This document shows positions 1-11,722 of a DNA stretch of 64,000 nt, in pieces; the first letter of the stretch is position 1; the number at the start of each line of letters is the position of its first letter. The stretch spans positions 12,671,908-12,735,907 of the forward strand of contig NC_135550.1 of NCBI RefSeq assembly GCF_964340395.1, given 5' to 3'. Both the position numbers and the translations under genes were made by a program. This stretch comes from Glandiceps talaboti. Lineage: Eukaryota > Hemichordata > Enteropneusta > Spengelidae. The notes under the pieces were generated by a model. It did not search any database. It was not told the DNA's origin and saw only the letters and a list, made by a program, of their open reading frames with translations.

Positions 1-226
1 ATCCATTGCAGCCATTTAAGCGCATAGGATTAAAGCCTTCACATTGCAACCTACATCCTACCAGGTCCCCAGTTATACAGCTGGGTTGACTGAGGCACAG
101 TCGTGGTTCAAATCTTGCCCAAGGACTTTAGCCACTCAGAAACAAACAGCAGGCAGCGACGGGGCTCGAACCTGCAACCTGTAGATTCCAAGCCGGTCAC
201 GCTAACCATTCACCCATCATGACTCC

Positions 227-230
<4 letters not shown>
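1..230 (-). mobile_element. tRNA-derived SINE, cut by window edge
   Basis: Read on the minus strand, a tRNA-like head begins near 229. It has an A-box-like stretch around 206-222 (TGGTTAGCG) and a perfect B box GGTTCGAGCC near 155-168. A body follows that runs off the window at position 1. The body contains a stretch of the kind found as a conserved central domain in several invertebrate SINE families (around 55-95, CCCAGCTGTATAACTGGG read on minus). The family name was not checked. It is not a functional tRNA gene: no cloverleaf with a closed acceptor stem is visible. A (GACA)n tract abuts the head. Confidence 0.7.

Positions 231-272
<42 letters not shown>
231..272. repeat. (GACA)n microsatellite
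   Basis: About ten GACA units directly abut the head of the SINE. Confidence 0.95.
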
Positions 273-273
<1 letters not shown>

Positions 274-1012
274 TCTGTATCACTCATGGTCAGGGAACTT
301 TAATCTTAAACACTGTAGCCAAGTAACTCGACGTTGGCTTTCAAATGTGGTGATCATTTCCAAGTAGAGGATTACTAGATTTGAAAGCCGACGACAAGCC
401 TCTGCTGATAAGACTGCTACCTCCTTCACTGTTACAGTCAATCATTCTTCACATAATTATCCAATTCATATTTGCTTTGAAATCAATCACTGTCTATGCT
501 CACATGTAGCAACTATTATAATGGCAAGTAGCCTATATAATTATGCAATGTTGTGATCCTGAATGACTTCTTGGAGCTGTATGTCTGTATCAGTTATTTT
601 GACATTGCCCTGTTGTACATGTACAATATACATACTTTGAACATTTACAATCAATGGAACATGATTTTGTAGACATACGGCAAGCGTAAAAGTAAGCGGC
701 AACTCGACAAGGGTACATTTACAATTCACACCCTTAGCCATAGTCAATGAAGAACGAGACAGTCACTTTCTGATGGGGGAATGAGATGTTTGTATGTCGA
801 CAACAACGTTCTATGTCAACCAACATTGATAACTTTTATTGTCATCCGCATGGTCTAAAATTACACAACTTTAAATTACAGTTTTACTTCGGAAAAGTTG
901 ATATGATACGGCCGATCACAACAAGGACAAACGATATGGTTCGTCACCTCTTGTTTCACTCGCATATTAAAATATGAACACCGAGTCACTTCCCACAGTG
1001 GAAGAGCTTTGT
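273..1012. other. 3' flank of FABP copy 1, no further gene
   Basis: No conserved protein or RNA is visible here. The part nearest the FABP stop codon is its 3' UTR, and a polyadenylation signal lies at 835-840 on the minus strand. The remainder is ordinary AT-rich DNA. Confidence 0.6.
835..840 (-). terminator. AATAAA polyadenylation signal of FABP copy 1
   Basis: TTTATT on the plus strand reads AATAAA on the minus strand, about 175 nt past the stop codon at 1013-1015. This is a reasonable distance for a short 3' UTR. Confidence 0.5.
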
Positions 1013-3255
<2,243 letters not shown>

Positions 3256-3342
3256 TGTTTTTAAAGCTAAGTGATTAGTGCTGTCTCCGACGTTCTGTAC
3301 AGTGCACAGTTTTTAAAGTGAATAAGATCAGTCACACCCTAC

Positions 3343-3350
3343 CTTATATA
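3343..3350 (-). promoter_or_regulatory. TATA box candidate of FABP copy 1
   Basis: TATATAAG on the minus strand, about 90 bp upstream of the ATG at 3255. This leaves room for a leader of roughly 60 nt. FABP genes of other animals commonly have TATA promoters. Confidence 0.5.
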
Positions 3351-4322
3351 GCAGGCTTCAGTTTGTTTGAAGTGAGTCATCATCTCATCAGATATATTAT
3401 ATTACGTCAACATTATGAGGTGAGGTGAGGTGAGGTGAGGTGAGGGGATGGACGACATATATATTTCATTAGTATACATGACTTTTGTTATTTCTTTAAA
3501 CTAAACTAAACTAAACTATATTGTTTCGAAAAGCATGTTTCTGCACTGCTAGCTTTATATATATTTCGAAATTCAAAATCTATTTTGTGCAGATTTGGAC
3601 AAAACTACCCTAATTCTTCTTCTTCACATACACCTACTTCCCAATATATAATCGATTCGTCCATCATAGTATGCTGACTCATTCTAGTTTGATCACGTTT
3701 GTAGCCATTTTTGTTTTTGATTTATTCAATACAAACAAATGAAAAGCAAATAAAAAATAAACTGTTTTTAGTCTGAATTGGATTTCTGTGGTTTACTGGT
3801 TCTCGGAAGTTTTCGGAAAGGGATATCTTGGCTTTTTTAAACAGTTTTCATAGTATTCGGATCAAGTGAACGGTCCGGACCCGTCGCAACTGAGCTGTGG
3901 TGGTGACATGTCGGAGGTCATCAGTAAAGATAACGTGATCGATAATCGGTTATTGGTAGATAAACCGTGATACCAGTGAACCATGTCTGTTTGCTGGTTA
4001 CGTATTTGATAGAGTGCAGAGTACGGGGTATTAATTTGGAAAATATAATTTTATTCAAAGTAATTCAGTTTATATTATCAGTTTCATTTTTTTAAAATCA
4101 CAAATAACATTCGTTATACATGTCCATGATCATGTTACAGTTCATCGTTACACATTCTGAAGACACACCGCATGCGATATACGATGTTAATTGGCTTACA
4201 TTGGCAATCCGCGGGAATATCAGCGGGAACAGTATTATGCAGCTTTGTATGCAAACTGACTAATAAGTTGAAAAAAAATGATCATGAATTCGAAAGAATG
4301 GTAGTTCTGGAGTTGGGCTGAT
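3351..4322. other. Spacer between FABP copies 1 and 2
   Basis: It holds a short (GAGGT)n tract at about 3417-3443 and a minus-strand AATAAA at 4050-4055 that suits FABP copy 2. I see nothing else. Confidence 0.6.
4050..4055 (-). terminator. AATAAA polyadenylation signal of FABP copy 2
   Basis: TTTATT on plus reads AATAAA on minus, about 270 nt past the stop codon of FABP copy 2. Confidence 0.4.
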
Positions 4323-6300
4323 TTAAGCCTTTACGAAGGTCTGTGTGCAAGTTATACCATTGGCTGTTGTCATCTTCACAACCAAATTGCCGCTAATGAT
4401 TTCATCAGACGTTACGAACGATTTGGGGGTCTCCTTGACGGGTTTGACAACCATTTTGTTGCCTTCCATATGTGCAATGGCCATGCTTTTTTCACCGGTA
4501 AAGGCATTGGTTGTTTCAAACTCTTTATCCAACTACAGAAACAGAGAAGTGCAAAACGAAAATAATTATGTACACAAATATAATCATCTACAATAGCTCG
4601 ATAACAGAACACAAACACATATACCAACAAACAAACAATGTCCAATATTTTTTTCCCGAGAAATCGGATGCATAAAATGAGGTATAAAGTTGTAAGTTAT
4701 TTTCTACAGCGCCGTTTCTATTGTTCAATTTTCAAGAACACTGCATATGCAATATATAACACGCAAATACAACAAAAGACAAAGAAACAAAAACAAATAA
4801 AGGTAAAAACCAACACACTAACAATTGGGAGTTGAATGATACTTTTTACGACAATTGAAAGATATTAAAGATATTTGAGGACAGACGTTCTTTGGATGCG
4901 CACACAAAAAAAGTATCTTTGTTTCCGAACACTCCGAGTGTTCGTGGCACGCTTCTTGCAACGGAATACAAGTCACACCATTGGCCATGGTTGCTCGTGG
5001 GAAGGTATATACATATATACCATGATTTCACACCCCCTCGATATGTGTAGACTTTCAACACTTGTGATTGTTTAAGCATTATGTAGAGGTTTGATTGTTG
5101 CCGTTTTTTTAAATTACCCAGACCTTTGGACAACGTAGTCTCCAAGTTTCGCATTTTAAAATTTCTTCTAGAATTTTCACTCCTATTTTCCATCTTTTGG
5201 TCTGTGTAGCGCTTATCCTTGTCATTAGAATCCACCAGGGTATACATGTGTCCCTGCAGTACCCAACGAAGTTTACCCCCCCCCCCCCTCCGTCACACAT
5301 ATTGTGAGGTATTTAAACATTTATCGGGCATAATTGCTCTATTTATATCCACAGAATTGGCTGTCTGACTTGGAAACGTCGTTCACCAGTGTGTAGAGTT
5401 ACTTAGTTATCAAGTCTCGAGGTCAGTGACTCGGAAGCTAGAAACTGGTGACACAATAGTTGCTATCAGTCCATGCAAGGCAATACGTATTGAAGGTAAT
5501 ATTAAATTCGTAAACTTGTCTTAATTCTAAACGTTTCTAATTATTAGGATTCATTAAAACCAATACTATAGTCAATACTTTTGCCAGTATAGTAGTAACC
5601 TTGTTTTTAGATGAAATCACAACCAAAATTAGATAACCGTATTGCGTAAGAACGATTAGATGATATACAATTACTCCCTGGATCATTCTTTATCGTACTT
5701 AGGGTTCAAACGACGACAAAAGATAAGATTTTGAAGATTCTGTACAAAATGTCGGACAGACTTTCTGGAAATACTTCGTAATATGCGTTTGAACTGTCTT
5801 TTACACGATGTTCGACTTCACCAGTATATGAATGAAGCGTTGAAAGAATTGAACTTTTGTCAACTTCGCCATTTGTGGTGCTGTTCGCAGTCCAGTGTGC
5901 GTCACCCGACAAAGAGCGAGAGTCGTCGTAGTTTCATGTCAGAGGTTCAAGCTCCAATTTGATAAACAGAATCAGACTAGAATAAATAGCTTGCCACATC
6001 AGAGGCAACAATTTGATGAGAGTAGAACAAAACTCTGTTCATACAACCTGCTGTTGGACAACACACCAGAATGATCATAAACAGTCATGCACAGTAACTT
6101 ACTGTCACTTCGTGTTCTACGGCCATTGTATCGGTGATTTTCACTTTGAAGACGAAGGTGTTGCCAGTTTTACTGACGTCAATAACAGGCCTCATTGCTA
6201 AAAACTGTTGTGTGCTTTCTTCGGGGAGTTCCAAAAATGTAGCCAGTTTCTCGGCGCCGTCTTGTTTTTCCATCTTCCAAGATCCAACAAAGTGTGCCAT
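4323..6300 (-). CDS. Fatty acid-binding protein, copy 2 (two exons)
   Basis: This is a second member of the intracellular lipid-binding family. Exon 1 is 6103-6300 (66 codons, starting MAHFVGSWKMEKQDG) and exon 2 is 4323-4532 (69 codons plus TAA), giving 135 residues. The donor is ACA/GTAAGT and the acceptor TTTCTGTAG/TTG, both phase 0, one codon from the site used in copy 1 and aligned with it. Exon 2 begins LDKEFETTNAFTGEKS and carries EGNKMVVK. It is closest to copy 1, with which it shares GSWK.EKQ.GAE, FLAM.P and TGNTF.F. At the C-terminal ligand anchor it has Q-x-F instead of R-x-Y, and the second anchor arginine aligns with aspartate. No clear TATA box is visible upstream. The family assignment is strong. 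The carboxylate-binding mode seen in vertebrate FABPs is doubtful for this copy. Confidence 0.93.
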
Positions 6301-7101
6301 GATGGTGGTATGTGAGTGTTTAATACAGTAGTACTAAGAAGAGACCGGTGAGGAGCTGTGTCATACACCAGAGAGAATGCAGTAGCGACAAGTTAAGGAG
6401 ACAAATTTGTTTATTTTTTAGTTTTCATTAACTATTTCATCACTGATAGTAGTCACAACCGTGAGTCTTCTATGAAAATTGTGGAGCAGGGTTCTGCTTT
6501 CTAAGACAAATCGTTGAACTACCATCATGATTTTGAAATAAAGCAATATAGAGCTGTATGCCAAACTATTAGTTTAAGTATTGGAGAGATGCATGTGCAC
6601 ATTTTGACCCCTTCCCCTGCCTGACATGCCTAAGGTGTCGACAAAACCTGTCCAATGACGAAACCATTTTATTCTAGGATACACAATACAAGTCGTGATT
6701 TCTAATAAGGATTTACAATCTACATGTACTACTTAATAGTATCGGTAAAATCTTAGACGTTGCACGTGATGCAACAGTTGAGGGAACCATCGTAGATTGC
6801 GGCTGACTGGAAACACCTTGAATCACAGTCCGTGACGGGGACTGTCATGGGAGGTGTGCACAACTTGAATAGCCTCGCCATATACAGTCCCAACCGCAAT
6901 GACACACTCAGATTGGGTGTGGGGTGGGGTGACTCATGCATGAGCACAAGGTGGATGATTTGTGTCCAGACATATTTACAGAAATGAATTGAGATTCAAC
7001 GTTGTATAAGGGAACAACCTGATAATCTGACTGTGCAATATTTAATCTGATGGACCTGTATATTTTGAGACTCAGACTCATCTATAAACTAAGATAAACT
7101 G

Positions 7102-7105
<4 letters not shown>
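6301..7105. other. Spacer upstream of FABP copy 2
   Basis: This contains the FABP copy 2 promoter region and otherwise no recognisable gene or repeat. The reading frames here are short and show no family signature. Confidence 0.5.

Positions 7106-7186
<81 letters not shown>
7106..7186. repeat. (TA)n microsatellite at left of Penelope-like element
   Basis: About 80 bp of TA immediately left of the Penelope-like coding region. Another TA tract lies on its right (9773-9842). Confidence 0.95.
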
Positions 7187-7190
<4 letters not shown>

Positions 7191-9771
7191 CGTCATTTTC
7201 GTCGTTCAAGACGGAAAGCTCGTAATCCCAAACATCAACGCGAGATGCGCAAACTGAGCTCACTTTCAGTCAACAATAATAACATTCTGAACTTAAGTAA
7301 TCGCTCTTTGTCTCCACATGAAACTTCTCTTCTTCAGCTACCATTATCATTCTGTCCTACACCGCCAGGATATAAGAATGCACGTGAATTGGCAGATGTC
7401 AGTAATTATATTAGGCCCATTCGAATTCGTTGGAAAGAGTTCTTTTTCGACCAAACTTCTGAATCAGCAATGAGCCTCCCCCCGTCACTCTACATTCATT
7501 CCAACCGTAACCCACCACTAAATCGTAACGATGCACTTAAGTGTTATCATAACAACGTATATCGCACGATCAGAAATCATGAGGAGCCAGATATTAGGAG
7601 TAATCTTAATGTACAACAACGCAGAGCTCTCACATCTTTGAAAGATGATAATTCTATTGTGATCGGCCGGGCAGACAAGGGAGGAGCCACAGTGATATGG
7701 GCTGCCGCAGACTACGAGAAGGAATGCGTCTCCCAACTATCGAACACATCTGTGTATAAAAGCGTAGCATCTAGCATCTGACCAATCAACGAACGTCTAT
7801 AGCCAACTCTCCGACTTGATACCATCTTTTAATTTGTCAGACAAGGAAACTGAAGCTATTGTAAACTGGCCTAATCGTAAAGGTGCCTACTTCTACATCC
7901 TCGGTAAAATCCATAAGATCAAAGCTCCAAGTGATTTACCTCCAGGACGACCAATATGCAGCCAGGTGGGAGCCCCTACACTCGCAGCCTCTCTTTGGGT
8001 CGATTGGAAACTTTCACCCGTTTGTCAACTGTATTGCACAGAACTAGTAAAAGACACCACAAGCTTCCTTAATCATATTGAACAACTTAATAAAATGGTC
8101 CCAGTCCCTTTCAAACACATATTAGCTATGGATGTAGTGGCACTCTACCTCAATATTGATATCGATGAAGGCATCGCAGCAGTAGAAGACGCCTTGCGCA
8201 CATGTTCAGATATCAATCAGCAAGACATCAAAAACATAGCGTTATTAGCCAGATTCATTTTAGAGAACAACTTCTTCACATTCAATAGTAAATACTTCAC
8301 AGGCAGGTCTCAGGTACAGCTATGGGAACACCATTTGCAGTTTCGTATGAAAATACATACATGAGTTGGTGGATGAGAAAATATTACTTTACCATACCAA
8401 ATCATCCAGAAGTAACGAATCGGTTCATGGATGATCTCGCTGCCTTCTCAACAGCTACCGAGAAAGACCTACATGTTTTTCTAAACCAACTCAACAACCG
8501 CCACCCGAAAATTAAATTCACCGCAGAAATAAGCTCAACCTACGTTGCATTCCTCGACGTCAATATACACCTAGACAACAATAAATTAGAAACTGATCTC
8601 TACAGTAAACCCATCGCTTCCCATCGTTATCTGCCGCCTACAAGTTGTCATCCACGGCATACCTTTAAATCCATCGTCTACTCACTGACAGGTGCTCTCA
8701 GAATCCGTCGCATTTGTAGCAAACCAGAATGGTGCGATAAACGACTTTCAGAATTTCACATCTTCCTCAAGAACAGTGGTTTTTTCTGAAAAATGCATCA
8801 ACTCACAGTTTGCTCGTGCCTCCATCCCTAATCGCACCAAGTTGCTACAATACCAACAGAAAACTCCAACGAATATAGTGCCCTGGGTTACAACGTACGA
8901 CCCTCGCCAACCAGATCTTCAGAAAATTAGTGCCGAAAATCAAACTATACTACAGTCTTCAACTCGTATGCAACAAGTCATGCCGGAACCACCAGTCATT
9001 GCCTACAGAAAACCAGTAACAATTGGCGACATTCTTCATGATCAAAACCGGTTAAAACACGCAAAGTCAGAGCAAGTTACTTGGGGTTGCAAACCATGCA
9101 AAACATCAAGATGCGCCTGCTGTTCTATAATTCAAGACACCAAAGTTTTCACATCGACAGTCACGGGAAATAGCTATGACATCAAGGATGACGTCAATTG
9201 TAAGTCATGTAATGTAATATATGCCATAACCTGCCGTACCTGCAACATACAATACATCGGTCAAACTACTCAATATTTCCACAAACGAATCAATGGACAC
9301 CGCTCAAACATAAGAACTAATAGAAAAGACAGAAGTTGTTATGTTATACTTCATTTCCGGATGCCGGGACACACTATATCCGACAACGCGTTTACATCTA
9401 CAATTATTTGCCATATACCAAAACCAGACATTAATATAATGAAACAAACGGAAAACATCTGGATACACAGAGCAAGATCGATATACCCACAAGGACTTAA
9501 TGATTACGAACCAACAGGAATTCCAGACTAGTCTATACCAGTATTATACAATTGCACTGCACCCTCTTTTAGTCACGTGTTTATTATTGCAAGTTCTCTT
9601 TTGTTTACAACATACATGCGCAGTTACTCTAGGTTTGTCATGTAGTTATTGTAACAGCTGAGCCTGATGAAGGTGTGCAAGTCACATCGAAACGTTGCTC
9701 ATCGCTTCACATCCTGGGATTTGAAGTAAGGCCGACTTTTGAACTGTTTCATCTCTTCTAGTCATTATTTT

Positions 9772-9772
<1 letters not shown>
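7187..9772 (+). mobile_element. Penelope-like retroelement 1 (RT plus GIY-YIG), broken
   Basis: This is a retroelement coding for a reverse transcriptase joined to a GIY-YIG endonuclease. Coding remains run about 7245-9531. The N-terminal part has IGRADKGGATVIW. The palm core shows LAMDVVALY (first catalytic Asp), MGTPFAVSYENTYM and RFMDDLAAF (the catalytic DD pair; the usual form in this group is closer to YIDD). The thumb side has YVAFLDVNI. The C-terminal part has a Cys-rich knuckle (9085-9125) and then VIYAI ... YIGQT ... KRINGHR, the GIY-YIG endonuclease. The reading frame is broken in about three places, so no intact protein is made. A motif typical of Penelope termini, CCTGATGAAGG ... 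CGAAACGTTG, lies at about 9663-9697 in the 3' part. Both ends run into TA tracts. The copy is old but still well recognisable. Confidence 0.92.

Positions 9773-9842
<70 letters not shown>
9773..9842. repeat. (TA)n microsatellite
   Basis: About 70 bp of TA between the Penelope-like element and the first hammerhead-like unit. Confidence 0.95.
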
Positions 9843-9844
<2 letters not shown>

Positions 9845-9849
9845 TCAGA

Positions 9850-9892
9850 GTTGTCTGACGATCGCACTATGCGTGAAACTCCGAGTTACAAC
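9850..9892 (+). ncRNA. Hammerhead ribozyme-like motif A
   Basis: All conserved parts are in order. Stem I is GTTGT (9850-9854) with ACAAC (9888-9892). The core is CTGACGA (9855-9861). Stem II is CGCA (9863-9866) with TGCG (9870-9873), loop CTA, closed by a U-U mismatch. GAAA is at 9875-9878. Stem III is ACT (9878-9880) with AGT (9884-9886), loop CCG. The predicted cleavage is after T9887. Small type I hammerheads are known from Penelope-like elements, one of which lies just to the left. Very short stems mean activity is uncertain and may need a dimer. Confidence 0.7.
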
Positions 9893-9926
9893 CAAGAAAG
9901 AGTTCCAGTACTACCAAAACTATATA

Positions 9927-10017
<91 letters not shown>

Positions 10018-10042
10018 TTGGTAGTACTGGAACTCTTTCTTG

Positions 10043-10085
10043 GTTGTAACTTGGAGTTTCACGCATGGTGCGATCATCAGATATT
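10043..10085 (-). ncRNA. Hammerhead-like motif B, stem I lost
   Basis: On the minus strand this has CTGATGA (10074-10080), a stem II of CGCA/TGCG and GAAA (10057-10060). The stem III loop is CCA. The bases upstream of the core (AATAT) do not pair with ACAAC downstream, so stem I is missing and this copy is probably dead as a cis-cleaver. Confidence 0.55.
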
Positions 10086-10124
10086 GTCTGATGATCGCAC
10101 AATGCGTGAAACTCCGAGTTACGA
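10084..10124 (+). ncRNA. Hammerhead ribozyme-like motif C
   Basis: CTGATGA lies at 10088-10094. Stem II is CGCA (10096-10099) with TGCG (10103-10106). GAAA is at 10108-10111. Stem III is ACT/AGT with loop CCG, and the predicted cleavage is after T10120. Stem I is TTGT (10084-10087) with ACGA (10121-10124), including one wobble pair. The fold is the same as motif A. Confidence 0.62.
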
Positions 10125-10208
10125 CCAAGAAAGAGTTCCAGTACTACCAAAACTATTACGCTCTGCCACTGCGGTATAGAGCACTGTCTTAGCAGATTGA
10201 TACTCACC

Positions 10209-10210
<2 letters not shown>

Positions 10211-10279
<69 letters not shown>
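10211..10279. repeat. (TA)n microsatellite
   Basis: About 35 TA units, 55 bp right of the third hammerhead-bearing unit. Confidence 0.95.
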
Positions 10280-10282
<3 letters not shown>

Positions 10283-11219
10283 CACTGTGTACATATGCTA
10301 ATTGGCAGACTGACGAGAAAGTAGTTAAAGGTCTAAGGCCTAACGTTTCTCTTATATCACTGTATATTGACTGGATGTGGGCTATGGCATCATGCTTGTT
10401 GGCCAACCAAATTGTGTTTCATCATCAGTCACACCTCTCTGTCTTATTCAACAAAACGAGTTCAGTATATGAGTATGGATTAGAGTAGCGCCACCAACGA
10501 CGATACACTTCTCTCATGACCGTTGGCAAACGTTCAAACATGATGAAGTTTGACGTCAGGATGGATAATGTCGATTTCCAGGCCACAATGCAAATATTTA
10601 GTCATCGGAAAAGCAAATTTGGTAAGTGAATGGTGACAAACAGAGATTACGCCAAGCCGTAATTTGCGATATGTTGGAAAAGGGTCGATTATGACCTGAC
10701 AACGGGTGGTCGGAAGCCTTGCAATGGACGAGTTTAAGTCAATTTCCATACGTTTATCAATCTCTGGCCTGCTGCTAATGTAAAATGATTTTAGAAGTCG
10801 GGGCATCGAGTCTTGCAATAAAATGACAATGACTTAAACCGTAGTTCTTTGATGACAATGTGGTAATTTGTGTCATTGCGAAAAAATTTAGAGTCTTTCT
10901 ATTACACTGGTGATATGACAACGTCGTAATTGCATGTGAATTAATTAAAACAAGAATAAATAAAATCGCACAAATTTGACAAGTAGGCGAAAATATGTTT
11001 TGCAATACAATACCTTGAAAGTTGAACCAGTATTACCATATTAATAACATAGGTCATAGTTCAAAACTGACGAATAATATTGTGACACTTTGCTCACTTG
11101 GAATGATGTATGAAGAGACAACTTGAAGATCAGTATAGCCAAGGGTCAAATCGTGTAGAGATTTTGGCTATCGTTGGGGGGGGGGGGGTGCGAGACAATA
11201 GTCAAAATTTCCAAACGTC
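10280..11219. other. Gene-free spacer left of the hairpin element
   Basis: I see no gene. A run of G lies at about 11177-11187. Confidence 0.5.
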
Positions 11220-11465
11220 TTGACTCCTAGACTCTCTCACAGTCCTGGGAGCTTCGCATTACTAAAATTAAAGCTAAGCGAATTATTTGGTATATGTACC
11301 GATATCATCTACACAACCGTGTTCGACTATCCTTGTACTGTGCGCCCTCATAGGATAGTCGAGCACGGTCGTCTAGATGGTATCGGTACATGCCAAATAA
11401 TTCGTTTAGCTTTAATTTTAGTAATGCGAAGCTCCAAGGACTGTGAGAGTCTACTTGACTCCAGG
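11220..11465. mobile_element. Perfect-looking hairpin element (MITE-like)
   Basis: Two arms of about 110 bp (about 11222-11333 and 11350-11462) are inverted copies with few mismatches. They share CTTCGCATTACTAAAATTAA on the left, with its complement on the right. The loop is only about 15 bp. There is no coding content. The near identity of the arms suggests a young non-autonomous fold-back element or a recent inverted duplication. It lies just downstream of FABP copy 3. Confidence 0.75.
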
Positions 11466-11610
11466 CTAGCAACAACATGACGTACACTCCAATACTATAT
11501 ATATATATCCATCCATGCAATACAGACACACTGGCTGAACCCACTTGCTATCAAATGTACAAAGAAGTGTGCACAAACAAACATCAGTTCAATAACTATA
11601 ATCAACAGAG

Positions 11611-11616
11611 TTTATT
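11611..11616 (-). terminator. AATAAA polyadenylation signal of FABP copy 3
   Basis: TTTATT on plus reads AATAAA on minus, about 110 nt past the stop codon of FABP copy 3. Confidence 0.55.
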
Positions 11617-11722
11617 AATATCGAGTACTTTCCAATCATAGGTAATTTAAATTGTCACAGTTACATATAAAAAAATAGTGTCGAGATTTAGTTCTGCCTA
11701 ATGTTGTTTGAACTGTCCCTCT

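Larger units (their letters stand above)
9843..10155. repeat. Three copies of a hammerhead-bearing unit around a TA tract
   Basis: A unit of about 70 bp, ending in AGTTCCAGTACTACCAAAAC, occurs three times. Copy A is 9850-9921 (+), copy B about 10013-10086 (-) and copy C about 10081-10155 (+). A and B are arranged tail to tail around a (TA)n tract (9929-10013). B and C meet head to head in a palindrome at about 10069-10099. Copy A is likewise preceded by an inverted piece of its own core (9842-9850). This looks like terminal parts of Penelope-like elements joined in inverted order. Confidence 0.8.

Noticed and set aside
140-230. Functional tRNA gene on minus
   Set aside because: It has A- and B-box matches but no closed acceptor stem, and is followed by a SINE body.
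9663-9697. Fifth hammerhead (CTGATGAAGG ... CATCGAAACG)
   Set aside because: It has CTGATGA and GAAA with a pairable stem between, but an extra base by stem II and no convincing stem III or stem I. Treated instead as the usual Penelope terminus motif.
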